DNA of 63,164 bases, taken from positions 1-63,164 of the forward strand of contig JALNWK010000014.1 of assembly GCA_023230925.1 (NCBI GenBank), written 5' to 3'. Shown piece by piece: positions 27,304 through 36,990 of the stretch. The position numbers and the translations under genes are program-made. The notes beneath the pieces were generated by a model. It saw only the letters and a program-made list of their open reading frames with translations, had not been told where the DNA came from and searched no databases. Source of the DNA: Limnochordia bacterium. GTDB lineage: Bacteria > Bacillota > Limnochordia > DUMW01. The stretch's first letter is position 1; every line of letters begins with the position of its first letter.

Positions 27304-28851
27304 ATGAAAAGACAGATCTATTTCTTTGACACGACCCTTCGGGATGGGGAGCAATCACCGGGAATAAGCTTAAATGTGCAAGAAAAAGTGGAGATCGCCA
27401 AACAGTTAGCCCGTCTAGGTGTTGATGTAATTGAAGCGGGATTCCCCATAGCTTCTCCGGGGGACTTTACCGCAGTGCAAAGCATTGCCCAGCAGGTGGA
27501 AGGTCCGATCATTACCGGCTTAGCCCGGGCCCTACCCCAGGATATTGACCGGGCCTATGAGGCCTTAAAGGACGGTAAGAAGATACGTATCCATACCTTT
27601 GTGGCCACCTCCAAGATCCATATGGAGTATAAGCTGCGTAAAACACCGGAACAGGTGTTGCAGATGACAAGTACGGCGGTACAACATGCCAAAAGCCTCG
27701 TCCATGATGTGGAGTTTTCCGCAGAGGATGCCACCCGTAGCGATCCGGTGTTTCTCTCGGAGGTTCTAGCCGCAGCCATTGAGGCGGGGGCAACGGTCAT
27801 CAACGTTCCGGATACGGTGGGTTATGCAGTGCCCGGGGAGTTTGGTCGGTTGATCGCCTACCTCATGGCCCATACACCGGGGATTGATCAGGTGATCCTA
27901 AGCGTGCACTGTCATAATGATCTTGGCCTTGCTGTGGCCAATACCCTCGCCGCCATAGAACAGGGCGCAAGACAAGTGGAGTGCACCATTAACGGTTTGG
28001 GTGAGCGGGCCGGGAATGCGGCCTTGGAAGAGTTGGCCATGGTCCTTGCTACCCGTTCTGATAGCTACGGGGTGCAAACCAATATTGATACGAAACACAT
28101 TTACCGTTCATCCCGTATGGTGGCAAGTCTTACAGGTATGAATGTACAACCGAATAAGGCTATTGTCGGAGACAATGCCTTTGCCCATGAATCGGGGATT
28201 CACCAGGATGGTGTCTTGAAGGAGCGGACCACCTATGAGATTATGACCCCTGAGTCCATTGGTCTTAGTCAAAGGCGGCTGGTGTTGGGGAAACATTCTG
28301 GAAGACATGCCTTTAGGGCCCGTCTTGCGGAGATGGGGTACTCTCTGGATGAAGAAGAGATGGAGACAGTCTTCCAGCGATTTATTGAGCTTGCAGACAA
28401 GAAAAAGGGTGTCTCCGATCGGGATATTGAAGCAATCATTGAAAATGAAATTACAGAGATCCCAGAGGTGTTCCAGTTGGAGTACCTTCATGTGACCGGT
28501 GGGCATAGTGCGGTGCCCACAGCCACAGTAAGGATTCGTAGAAACGGTGTAGTGGCGGAGGAAGCCGCCTGTGGGGGAGGGCCCATTGATGCGGTGTATA
28601 AAGCCATTGACCGGGCTTGTAATGTGGCTGTGCAATTGGCAGGGTACTCCCTGCAAGCAGTCACCGAGGGGAAGGATGCCATCGGTGAGGTTGTGGTGCG
28701 GGTTGAAGATACTTCCGGACGGACCCATCTTGGTCGGGGGATGTCCATAGATATAATTGAAGCTAGTGCCAAAGCATATGTCCATGCTTTGAATAAATGG
28801 GCATATGAACAAAGCAGGTTTAAGGAAAACACGGTAGGTAGGGGTGAGTAG
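27304..28851 (+). CDS. leuA: 2-isopropylmalate synthase
   Basis: A 515-residue enzyme that condenses 2-ketoisovalerate with acetyl-CoA, the first committed step to leucine. DTTLRDGEQSPGISLN at the N-terminus, HCHNDLGLAVANT with metal-binding histidines, and GLGERAGNAALEE are diagnostic; the C-terminal regulatory domain (leucine feedback) is present from about 390. ATG 27304 after GGGGG. It ends 2 bases before leuC. Confidence 0.95.
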   Translation: MKRQIYFFDTTLRDGEQSPGISLNVQEKVEIAKQLARLGVDVIEAGFPIASPGDFTAVQSIAQQVEGPIITGLARALPQDIDRAYEALKDGKKIRIHTFVATSKIHMEYKLRKTPEQVLQMTSTAVQHAKSLVHDVEFSAEDATRSDPVFLSEVLAAAIEAGATVINVPDTVGYAVPGEFGRLIAYLMAHTPGIDQVILSVHCHNDLGLAVANTLAAIEQGARQVECTINGLGERAGNAALEELAMVLATRSDSYGVQTNIDTKHIYRSSRMVASLTGMNVQPNKAIVGDNAFAHESGIHQDGVLKERTTYEIMTPESIGLSQRRLVLGKHSGRHAFRARLAEMGYSLDEEEMETVFQRFIELADKKKGVSDRDIEAIIENEITEIPEVFQLEYLHVTGGHSAVPTATVRIRRNGVVAEEAACGGGPIDAVYKAIDRACNVAVQLAGYSLQAVTEGKDAIGEVVVRVEDTSGRTHLGRGMSIDIIEASAKAYVHALNKWAYEQSRFKENTVGRGE

Positions 28852-28853
28852 GT

Positions 28854-30119
28854 GTGGCAATGACCATTACGGAGAAAATACTGGCCAAGAAAGCTGGCAA
28901 GGCAAAGGTCACTCCAGGTGAACTAATTTTTGCCAAGATAGATCTAGCTTTGGCCAATGATATTACCGCACCGGTGGCCATCAAGGAGTTTGCCAAGATG
29001 GGCGCGGCAAAGGTATTTGATCGTCAGCGGGTGGTGCTTGTTCCAGATCACTTTACGCCCAATAAGGACATCGCCTCAGCGGAGCAGGTCAAGATGATCC
29101 GAGAGTTTGCCCGGGAGCAGGAATTGGTCAATTTTTTTGAAGTAGGGCGGATGGGTATTGAGCACTGTCTTCTTCCCGAGCTTGGTTTGGTTCTACCAGG
29201 TGATCTGGTGATTGGTGCCGATTCCCATACTTGTACCTATGGGGCCTTGGGTGCCTTTGCTACGGGAGTGGGTAGTACGGATCTAGCAGCGGGCATGGCT
29301 CTAGGTGAGGCTTGGTTTAGGGTACCGGAGAGCATTAAGTTTGTCTTTCATGGTCAGCTGCAGCCTTGGGTAACGGGAAAGGATTTGATTCTATATACCA
29401 TCGGGCAGATCGGGGTTGATGGTGCCCGGTACTGTGCTATGGAGTTTACCGGTGAGGTAATCAGAGATCTATCAATGGATGGCCGGTTTACCATGGCCAA
29501 CATGGCCATTGAAGCCGGGGGCAAGAATGGCATTTTTGCACCGGACGAAAAGACTGAAAGCTATGTGAAAGAAAGGGCCCAGCGGGACTATGAATTTGTG
29601 GAAAGCGATCCTACGGCTAGTTACGCCCAGGTTTATGAGTGGGATGTAAGCACACTAGAGCCCCAGGTTGCCTTCCCTCACCTGCCGGAAAATGCCCGAC
29701 CCATTAGTGAGGTGGGTGATATACCCATTGATCAAGTGGTGATTGGGTCGTGCACCAATGGTCGAATTGAGGATCTGCGCCTGGCTGCCTCAGTCTTGGA
29801 GGGCAGAAAGGTCCACCCTCATGTACGGACCATCGTTATTCCGGGTACCCAGGCCATTTACCGGCAGGCGATGGCAGAGGGCTTAATCGAGACCTTTATC
29901 GCCGCGGAGGCTGCGGTGAGCACGCCCACCTGTGGGCCATGTCTTGGTGGACACATGGGTATTTTAGCCAGTGGCGAACGGGCTGTATCGACTACGAACC
30001 GCAACTTTGTGGGGAGGATGGGTCACCCAAAAAGCGAGGTCTACCTTGCCAATCCAGCCGTAGCAGCCGCGTCAGCTGTCCTAGGACGGATTGCCGGTCC
30101 ACAGGATCTTGATCTATGA
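28854..30119 (+). CDS. leuC: 3-isopropylmalate dehydratase large subunit
   Basis: A 421-residue aconitase-type subunit. Cysteine ligands of the 4Fe-4S cluster are in GSCTNGR and PTCGPCLGGHMG. With LeuD it isomerises 2- to 3-isopropylmalate, and relatives also act on citramalate in the CimA route. Start GTG 28854 (alternatively ATG 28860). The end overlaps the ribosome binding site of leuD. Confidence 0.94.
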   Translation: MAMTITEKILAKKAGKAKVTPGELIFAKIDLALANDITAPVAIKEFAKMGAAKVFDRQRVVLVPDHFTPNKDIASAEQVKMIREFAREQELVNFFEVGRMGIEHCLLPELGLVLPGDLVIGADSHTCTYGALGAFATGVGSTDLAAGMALGEAWFRVPESIKFVFHGQLQPWVTGKDLILYTIGQIGVDGARYCAMEFTGEVIRDLSMDGRFTMANMAIEAGGKNGIFAPDEKTESYVKERAQRDYEFVESDPTASYAQVYEWDVSTLEPQVAFPHLPENARPISEVGDIPIDQVVIGSCTNGRIEDLRLAASVLEGRKVHPHVRTIVIPGTQAIYRQAMAEGLIETFIAAEAAVSTPTCGPCLGGHMGILASGERAVSTTNRNFVGRMGHPKSEVYLANPAVAAASAVLGRIAGPQDLDL

Positions 30120-30130
30120 GGGGGGTAACC

Positions 30131-30628
30131 ATGAATATCGAAGGTAAGGTTTGGGCCTTTGGCCAGGATATTGACACCGATGCGATTATTCCGGCCCGGT
30201 ATTTGAGCACATCGGACCCGGAGGAGTTGGCAAAGCATTGCATGGAAGATGCGGATCCGGATTTTCCCCGGAAAGTACAGCGAGGCGACATTGTCGTCGC
30301 GGGAAAGAACTTTGGCTGTGGCAGTTCTAGAGAACATGCCCCCATTGCGATTAAGGCAGCTGGTATTGGCTGTGTTGTAGCCCGTTCCTTTGCCCGGATC
30401 TTCTACCGAAACGCGATTAACATTGGCTTGCCCATTTTGGAATGCCCAGACATCATGGCCCAGGATGGGGATGTGTTGAGTGTGGATCTAGGCACCGGTG
30501 TAATTGTGAACAAAACGACGAATAAGGAGTATCAGGCCGCAGCGTTCCCGGGCTTTATGCAAGAGATTATGGAGCTTGGTGGTCTTACCTCGTTTATCAA
30601 GCAGCGCATTGAGCAGGGAAGCAAATAG
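30131..30628 (+). CDS. leuD: 3-isopropylmalate dehydratase small subunit
   Basis: A 165-residue swivelling domain with DIDTDAIIPARYL and GKNFGCGSSREHAP. It partners LeuC. ATG 30131 is preferred to an ATG at 30116 because GAGGGGGG lies directly upstream of 30131. The next gene is cimA; leuB, usually next, is absent. Confidence 0.94.
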   Translation: MNIEGKVWAFGQDIDTDAIIPARYLSTSDPEELAKHCMEDADPDFPRKVQRGDIVVAGKNFGCGSSREHAPIAIKAAGIGCVVARSFARIFYRNAINIGLPILECPDIMAQDGDVLSVDLGTGVIVNKTTNKEYQAAAFPGFMQEIMELGGLTSFIKQRIEQGSK

Positions 30629-30652
30629 TGGTGTGGGGGGAGGAGTGATTCT

Positions 30653-32227
30653 GTGCGGAAGATAGAGATCTATGATACTACTCTGCGGGATGGAACCCAA
30701 CGAGAAGGTATTTCCTTTTCGGTGGAGGATAAGATTCGTATTGTCCGGAAACTAGATGATATCGGCTTTCAGTTCGTTGAAGGCGGCTGGCCGGGATCTA
30801 ATCCAAAGGACATCGAGTTTTTCCAGCGCATGCAGGGCATTCCCTTGAAAAAGACGGTGCTGACAGCCTTCGGTAGTACCCGGCGGGCGGGAATCAAAGC
30901 CGAAGAGGATACCAATGTGAAGGCCATCCTTAACTCCGGGGTGCACATGGCTACGATCTTCGGCAAAAGCTGGGACTTTCATGTGACTGAGGCCCTCCGC
31001 ACCACCCTAGGGGAAAACCTGAACATGATCCGGGAAACCATTGAGTTTTTGGTGGCGCAGGGTCTACAGGTTAACTTTGATGCAGAACACTTCTTCGATG
31101 GATATAAGCATAATGCCGACTATGCCCTAGAAACCCTCCGGGCCGCTGCGGCAGGGGGCGCCCGGTGTTTAGTGCTTTGTGATACCAATGGGGGTACCCT
31201 ACCCCACGAGGTACAGCGGATTACCAGGCATGTTATCGAGGAGTTTGATCTACCGGTGGGCATTCATGCCCACAACGATTCAGGTGTGGCGGTTGCCAAC
31301 AGCATCCTTGCGGTGGAAGCAGGGGCGATGCAGATTCAAGGTACGATCAATGGCTATGGAGAACGGGCGGGTAATGCAGACCTTTGTGTGATTGTCCCTA
31401 GTCTTCAATTGAAGATGGGATTTTCTATTCTAGATCCGAAGGACTTGGCCCAGTTGACCCAGATGTCCCATTATGTAAGTGAACAGGCCAACGTGATTCC
31501 CGATGATCACCAACCCTTTGTAGGGCGTAGTGCCTTTGCCCATAAGGGGGGGATCCATGTAAGTGCCCTGTTGCGCCATCTCCAGACCTATGAGCACATA
31601 CTGCCGGAGCTTGTGGGTAATAGAAGAAGGGTATTGGTTTCGGAACTAGCTGGTACGAGTAATATCATCTACAAGGCCAGGGAATGCGGCATTGAACTGG
31701 AGAAGGACTCGGAGAAGATGCAGGAGATCTTAAGTACCATCAAGCAACTAGAGCATGATGGATACTATTTTGAAGGTGCGGAGGCATCCTTTGAAATGAT
31801 TCTAAATAGGGCCCTTGGTCTGTACGAACCCTTCTTTGATTTGGTTGGCTTTCGCCTGATTACCGACCGATCCAATGGGGGGAAAGACGCCCACTCCGAG
31901 GCGACCATTAAGATCAAGGTGCACGGTCGCACCTTTCACACGGCAGCGGAAGGAAATGGTCCGGTTAATGCCCTTGATGGGGCACTGCGCAAGGCCTTAG
32001 TCGAGGTTTATCCCCAGGTCCAGAGGATTAAGCTCAATGACTATAAGGTGCGGGTCTTGGATGAGCAAGAGGGCACTGCTGCGAAGGTGCGTGTTCTAAT
32101 CCAGTCAACGGACGATGGTACTAGTTGGGGAACCGTTGGTGTATCCACGAATATTATCGAGGCAAGTTGGCTTGCCTTGGTTGATAGTATAGAGTACGGA
32201 TTATTGAAAGCTAAGGCTTATCAATAG
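30653..32227 (+). CDS. cimA: Citramalate synthase
   Basis: A 524-residue member of the LeuA/CimA family, which makes citramalate from pyruvate and acetyl-CoA for a threonine-independent isoleucine route. It begins YDTTLRDGTQREGISFS and contains EGGWPGSNPKD, HAHNDSGVAVANS and GYGERAGNADLC, which separate it from LeuA; a C-terminal regulatory domain follows. Start GTG 30653 after GGGAGG. Last gene of the operon. Confidence 0.93.
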   Translation: MRKIEIYDTTLRDGTQREGISFSVEDKIRIVRKLDDIGFQFVEGGWPGSNPKDIEFFQRMQGIPLKKTVLTAFGSTRRAGIKAEEDTNVKAILNSGVHMATIFGKSWDFHVTEALRTTLGENLNMIRETIEFLVAQGLQVNFDAEHFFDGYKHNADYALETLRAAAAGGARCLVLCDTNGGTLPHEVQRITRHVIEEFDLPVGIHAHNDSGVAVANSILAVEAGAMQIQGTINGYGERAGNADLCVIVPSLQLKMGFSILDPKDLAQLTQMSHYVSEQANVIPDDHQPFVGRSAFAHKGGIHVSALLRHLQTYEHILPELVGNRRRVLVSELAGTSNIIYKARECGIELEKDSEKMQEILSTIKQLEHDGYYFEGAEASFEMILNRALGLYEPFFDLVGFRLITDRSNGGKDAHSEATIKIKVHGRTFHTAAEGNGPVNALDGALRKALVEVYPQVQRIKLNDYKVRVLDEQEGTAAKVRVLIQSTDDGTSWGTVGVSTNIIEASWLALVDSIEYGLLKAKAYQ

Positions 32228-32238
32228 GCACATGCCAA

Positions 32239-32280
32239 AGTCCCCGGGTCCTTTTGTTAGGAACCCGGGGACTTTTACTT
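32239..32280 (+). terminator. Strong rho-independent terminator of the ilv-leu operon
   Basis: Arms agtccccgggt (32239-32249) and acccggggact (32263-32273) form an 11-bp GC-rich stem followed by TTTTACTTTG. It lies 11 bases after the cimA stop. Confidence 0.88.
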
Positions 32281-32391
32281 TGTTTGAAGGGATATACAAA
32301 GTCGATCACGAATTTCTAAGAGATGAAATCTCCAGGGTCAGAGTTAATTCATATACTCAAGTGAGAAGACTTCGAAGGGAAGTGTTAGTAT

Positions 32392-33747
32392 TTGGGAAGA
32401 CTATTTGGTACCGATGGAGTCCGGGGTGCAGCTAACAAGGATTTGACTCCCCAGCTGGCTTTCTTTCTAGGTCGGGCCGCGGCCTTTTATCTTACCAAGG
32501 GAAAGCAGGGGACGGCGGTAATCGGTCGGGATACGAGAATTTCGGGTCCCATGCTGGAGGCGGCATTAGTTGCCGGTGTAACCTCCACTGGTTGTGATAT
32601 CCTCCATGCTGGCGTAATCCCCACCCCGGGGATTGCTCATCTGACTAGTGCCCTCGGGGCGACCTTTGGGATCATGATTTCTGCATCCCACAACCCCTTC
32701 GCGGATAATGGTATCAAGTTTTTCTCCCAGGGAGGATTGAAGCTGCCCGATGAAACGGAAGATGCGATTGAGCAACTGGTCCTAGGATTCCTCGAAGGTG
32801 AGAAGGACTTGTTACCTTCCCCGACGGGGCCGGGTATTGGGCGGGTACATAAGCTGTCCGATGCCACCGACCGGCTGGTGGAGTTTCTGGTAAATACCAC
32901 CCCACTGGATCTTGGTGGCATGCGCATTGTTGTAGATTGCGCTAATGGGGCAGCTAGTTTTGTTGCGCCCCGGGTTTACGAAAGACTTGGGGCGGAGGTG
33001 ATCGTTCTTAATGCAAGCCCCGATGGGATCAATATTAATGCCCATTGTGGCTCCACATCCCCTGAGGCCTTAAGCCAAGCGGTGATTGCCCACAAAGCTG
33101 TATTGGGACTTGCCCACGATGGAGATGCGGATCGGGTGATTGCCGTTGATGAACGGGGCGAAATTGTCGATGGCGATGGGATTATGGCTATTTGTGGCCT
33201 TGATCTTCTCAAACGAGACAAACTGGCCAAGCGGACATTGGTAGCTACGATGTACAGTAATATGGGGCTGGCCAGTGCCTTACGGGCCCAGGGGGCCGAT
33301 GTTCTCCTTGTGGAAAACGGAGATCGCTATGTCTGGGAGGCGATGATCCAGCATCAGCTGAACCTAGGCGGGGAGAAATCAGGACATATTATTTTCTCGG
33401 ATTACAATACCACGGGCGATGGAATCTTAACGGGAATTCAGCTGTTGGGTGTGATTAATCGGGAGAAAAAATCCCTGTCGGAGCTTGCCGGGGTGATGGA
33501 GTCTTTTCCCCAAAGGCTAATCAACGTGCCTGTGCGGGATAAGCATTTTGCGGAAAACGTAGTGGTAAATGAGGCCATTGCCAAGGCCAAGACCATTCTC
33601 GGTGATCAAGGGCGCATTTTCGTGCGGGCATCGGGAACTGAACCATTGATCCGGATTATGGCTGAGGCTAAGGATGAGGATTGCCTGAAGGAAGCAATTC
33701 TGTTGGTGGAGGGGGCTGTGGTGGCCCAGTTAGGATGTGCCAGTTAA
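32392..33747 (+). CDS. glmM: Phosphoglucosamine mutase
   Basis: A 451-residue enzyme converting glucosamine-6-phosphate to glucosamine-1-phosphate for cell-wall precursor synthesis. It begins GRLFGTDGVRGAAN, has the phosphoserine loop ISASHNP (Ser99), the magnesium loop DGDADR near 245 and the phosphate-binding RASGTEPLIR near the end. Start TTG 32392 with AAGGGAAG upstream. First gene of a housekeeping run. Confidence 0.95.
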   Translation: MGRLFGTDGVRGAANKDLTPQLAFFLGRAAAFYLTKGKQGTAVIGRDTRISGPMLEAALVAGVTSTGCDILHAGVIPTPGIAHLTSALGATFGIMISASHNPFADNGIKFFSQGGLKLPDETEDAIEQLVLGFLEGEKDLLPSPTGPGIGRVHKLSDATDRLVEFLVNTTPLDLGGMRIVVDCANGAASFVAPRVYERLGAEVIVLNASPDGININAHCGSTSPEALSQAVIAHKAVLGLAHDGDADRVIAVDERGEIVDGDGIMAICGLDLLKRDKLAKRTLVATMYSNMGLASALRAQGADVLLVENGDRYVWEAMIQHQLNLGGEKSGHIIFSDYNTTGDGILTGIQLLGVINREKKSLSELAGVMESFPQRLINVPVRDKHFAENVVVNEAIAKAKTILGDQGRIFVRASGTEPLIRIMAEAKDEDCLKEAILLVEGAVVAQLGCAS

Positions 33748-33769
33748 ACTTTGGAGTTGAGGCAGTCAA

Positions 33770-34147
33770 TTGGTTAAGGGTATTGGCATCGACATTGTAG
33801 AAAATGAGCGGATCGAGCAAGCCTATGCCCGCTTTGGTGATCGCTTGCTCAAACGCATTTTCTCCCCCGATGAACTGGAGATCATTGGGGGCGCTTCTGT
33901 TGATCTGCAGCGGGCAGCAGCCCGCTTTGCCGGTAAGGAAGCAGTATATAAGGCCCTTGGGAGCACGAAAACAGGAATTCGTTGGCAGGAGATAGAAATC
34001 CTAAGGGACAGTTCAGGAAAGCCGGTGGTCCGTTTGTCGGGTTCGTTGGCTTTGTGTGCTTGCGAACGGGGGATCTCCTTCGTGCACATTAGTCTTACCC
34101 ACGAACGGAAATATGCGGCCGCAGCAGCCGTTGCCGTAGGCGAATAA
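33770..34147 (+). CDS. acpS: Holo-[acyl-carrier-protein] synthase
   Basis: A 125-residue enzyme that transfers phosphopantetheine from CoA to acyl carrier protein. GIGIDIVENERI with the metal-binding Asp near residue 8 and FAGKEAVYKALG with the metal-binding Glu are diagnostic. Start TTG 33770. It lies between glmM and nnrD, a common Firmicutes order. Confidence 0.93.
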   Translation: MVKGIGIDIVENERIEQAYARFGDRLLKRIFSPDELEIIGGASVDLQRAAARFAGKEAVYKALGSTKTGIRWQEIEILRDSSGKPVVRLSGSLALCACERGISFVHISLTHERKYAAAAAVAVGE

Positions 34148-34160
34148 GGGAGGTATCATC

Positions 34161-35753
34161 GTGCGAGTGGTCACTGCCAGGGAAATGCAGGCAATTGATC
34201 GTGCTGCCGTGGGGCAGTACGGAATTCCGGGTATTATTCTCATGGAGAATGCAGGCTTGGCGATTGTTAGTCAGGTGGAAAAGCTCTCCCAAGATCTAAC
34301 GGATAAGCGGGTTCTTGTCTTCGCGGGTCCGGGAAACAACGGTGGTGATGGTTTTGTTGTGGCACGACATCTCCATCTGTTGGGGGCTCGGGTAAGGGTT
34401 TACCTGACCTGTGAGCCAGAGAAGATCACCCAAGATGCCGCGGTGAACCTTGGGATTGTCCACAAACTGGGGATTAGTGTGTATCAGGTTGAGGAACAGT
34501 CTCTCTCAAAACTGTCCATTATGTTGCGCATGTCCGATCTAGTGGTTGATGCCATGCTTGGTACTGGAGCCCGGGGACCCTTAAGTGGGATCTACCAGGA
34601 CTTGGTGAAGGTGATCAATGAGAGTGGTATTCCTGTGGTAGCAGTAGATATCCCCACCGGCGTGGAATCCGATACGGGGGCTGTTCATTCCGAGGCAATC
34701 CGGGCTACGGTGACGGTGACCTTTGCGTTACCGAAGCGAGGGCTTTTGCTTTATCCAGGGGCTAGCTACACAGGTCGATGGCACGTTGCGGATATTGGTA
34801 TACCCCAAGAGCTAACAGCTGGGGACGATGAATCCTTGTACTTAGTTGATGAGACCTTGGTTAAGGGAGTCCTGCCTAGGCGGGAACCCAATCAGCATAA
34901 GGGGGACTTTGGCCGGGTGCTGGTAGTTGGAGGAAGTCGGGGCCTTAGTGGGGCTCCCACCCTTGCGGCCTACGGAGCGGTCCGCACTGGAGCGGGGCTA
35001 GTTACCCTCGGGGGACCGGCCAGCCTAAATGGGATTTTTGCTACCAAGCTAACCGAAGCAATGACCCTTCCATTACCCGATGAGGACGGCATCCTCACCA
35101 AAGAAGCCGCCGCGGAGATTGTGGCCTTCTGCCAACGGGCAGGGGCCCTTGCCATTGGTCCGGGACTATCTACAGCGGCAGGTGTTAAGGAACTGATAGA
35201 AGCTTTAGCAGGTGTGGTGCAAATCCCCACGGTGATCGATGCCGATGCCCTCAACGTCTTGGCCGAGGATCCAAAACTATTGGCCCTGTGGTCAAAGAAC
35301 GCTTCGGTGGTAATTACCCCTCATCCTGGGGAGATGGCCCGTCTTCTAGACTCTACAGTGGAGGAGATTACAAAAGACCCCATCGGTAGTGCCCAAAGGG
35401 CGGCTGGGGCCTTTGGTTGTGTTGTTGTGCTGAAAGGTGCTCCCACGATTATTACTACGCCTCAGGGCCAAGGGCAGATCATGAACCGGGGCAATGTGGC
35501 TATGGCTACCGGAGGCACCGGAGATGTACTTACCGGGTGTGTGGCGGCGTGCCTTGCCTGGGGGCTAGATGCGCAAAGGGCGGCGATAGCAGCCACATAC
35601 TTACATGGCTTAGCAGGTGATCTATGGGCCCAAGACAGGGGCAGGGCGGGTTTGCGCGCCCAGGAATTGGCAGATTTGCTACCCTTAGCCCATAGGCAAG
35701 TGGTGGAGGCACCGCAAAAAGGGGATGACCGGGTTGTGCAGCAGGAATTATGA
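34161..35753 (+). CDS. nnrD: Bifunctional NAD(P)HX epimerase/dehydratase
   Basis: A 530-residue repair enzyme for hydrated NAD(P)H. The N-terminal YjeF_N domain (GPGNNGGDGFVVARHL near 55-70) is the epimerase; the C-terminal ribokinase-like domain (from about 240, VITPHPGEMARLL, MATGGTGDVLTGC) is the ADP-dependent dehydratase. GTG 34161 after GGGAGGT. Its end overlaps alr by 29 bases. Confidence 0.92.
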   Translation: MRVVTAREMQAIDRAAVGQYGIPGIILMENAGLAIVSQVEKLSQDLTDKRVLVFAGPGNNGGDGFVVARHLHLLGARVRVYLTCEPEKITQDAAVNLGIVHKLGISVYQVEEQSLSKLSIMLRMSDLVVDAMLGTGARGPLSGIYQDLVKVINESGIPVVAVDIPTGVESDTGAVHSEAIRATVTVTFALPKRGLLLYPGASYTGRWHVADIGIPQELTAGDDESLYLVDETLVKGVLPRREPNQHKGDFGRVLVVGGSRGLSGAPTLAAYGAVRTGAGLVTLGGPASLNGIFATKLTEAMTLPLPDEDGILTKEAAAEIVAFCQRAGALAIGPGLSTAAGVKELIEALAGVVQIPTVIDADALNVLAEDPKLLALWSKNASVVITPHPGEMARLLDSTVEEITKDPIGSAQRAAGAFGCVVVLKGAPTIITTPQGQGQIMNRGNVAMATGGTGDVLTGCVAACLAWGLDAQRAAIAATYLHGLAGDLWAQDRGRAGLRAQELADLLPLAHRQVVEAPQKGDDRVVQQEL

Positions 35754-36870
35754 GAAAAAACGGGCTTGGGCAGAGGTGGATCTGGGGGCGATTAGGAACA
35801 ATGTGGCCTACTTGGAAGGAGTCATTGGTCCGAAGACAATGCTCATGGCGGTGGTTAAGGCTGATGCCTATGGACATGGCGCCATCGCTGTGACCAAGGC
35901 ATGCCTAGATTGTGGAGTACGTCGTTTCGCCGTGGCAACTGTTGAAGAAGGTGTTAGATTGCGTCGGGCGGGAGTGTGCACACCGATCCTAGTTTTTGGT
36001 GTTCCCGACCCGAAGGATTTTGAATCTTTCTTCCGCTGGAATTTGACGGTGACGGTCCCCGATTGGCAAAGTGCCCAACGCTTATCGCATTCAGCACAGA
36101 GCCTTGGACATCGGCTAAATGTCCACCTCAAGTTGGACACTGGTATGGGACGATTAGGGGTGTTATATACCAATGGACCGGATTTTGTGGAGAAGGTGGC
36201 AAATCTGCCGGGCCTAATTGTGGAAGGGGTATATACCCATCTATCCACTGCGGACTCGGATACGGTGCATGCCACAAGACAGATTAGTAGATTCGTGGAT
36301 GTGATCGGGGCAATCAGCGCCCGGGGTATTGAGATCCCTTGTTACCATATGGCCAGTTCCGCCGGGGCCATTGACTATCCCGATAGTCGATTAAATATGG
36401 TACGGGTAGGATTGGCCCTTTATGGATTGTACCCAGAACCCCAACTTGTTCCAGCCCTCAGTTGGAAGGCCAAGTTATCTGAGATCAAAGAAGTACCCCC
36501 CGGGTGGGGTATCGGATACGGCCAGACCTATACAACCAAGGCGAAGACAAGAATCGGGGTGCTCCCTGTCGGGTATGCCGATGGTTACACCCGTAGACTC
36601 AAAGGGAAGGCCAAGGTCTTAATTGGTGGTCGTCCTTATCCGGTTGTTGGTAATATTTGTATGGATCAGCTGATGGTTGACCTAGGTAGTGATCCTGTTG
36701 GCGTCGATGATGAGGTGGTGCTCATCGGTACCCAGGGTAATAACAGAATCTCCGCCCAGGATCTGGCCAATTGGTCTGATACGATTTCCTATGAGATTGT
36801 CTGTGCCATTGGCCCCCGTATTCCGAGATTATATACTAGTAAAGATACCATTCCCATGCGGCCGGCCTAG
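35725..36870 (+). CDS. alr: Alanine racemase
   Basis: A 381-residue pyridoxal-phosphate enzyme making D-alanine for peptidoglycan. The cofactor lysine is Lys45 in VVKADAYGHGA; the second-half catalytic Tyr lies in GIGYGQTY. ATG 35725 is the only good start in frame, giving a 29-base overlap with nnrD; an ATG at 35750 is out of frame. Confidence 0.94.
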   Translation: MTGLCSRNYEKKRAWAEVDLGAIRNNVAYLEGVIGPKTMLMAVVKADAYGHGAIAVTKACLDCGVRRFAVATVEEGVRLRRAGVCTPILVFGVPDPKDFESFFRWNLTVTVPDWQSAQRLSHSAQSLGHRLNVHLKLDTGMGRLGVLYTNGPDFVEKVANLPGLIVEGVYTHLSTADSDTVHATRQISRFVDVIGAISARGIEIPCYHMASSAGAIDYPDSRLNMVRVGLALYGLYPEPQLVPALSWKAKLSEIKEVPPGWGIGYGQTYTTKAKTRIGVLPVGYADGYTRRLKGKAKVLIGGRPYPVVGNICMDQLMVDLGSDPVGVDDEVVLIGTQGNNRISAQDLANWSDTISYEIVCAIGPRIPRLYTSKDTIPMRPA

Positions 36871-36990
36871 GCTACTTACCAACCAAAGAGACCATCATTT
36901 CGCATAAAGCAGGCAGAGGTGGACATTCTATAGACAGAACCTTTATCCTGCAAACCGCTTTCTGATACTTCTTTCAAAGGAGGCAGCAAT

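Noticed and set aside
28108..28860. 250-codon minus-strand frame
   Set aside because: Shadow of leuA, which is unmistakable on the plus strand.
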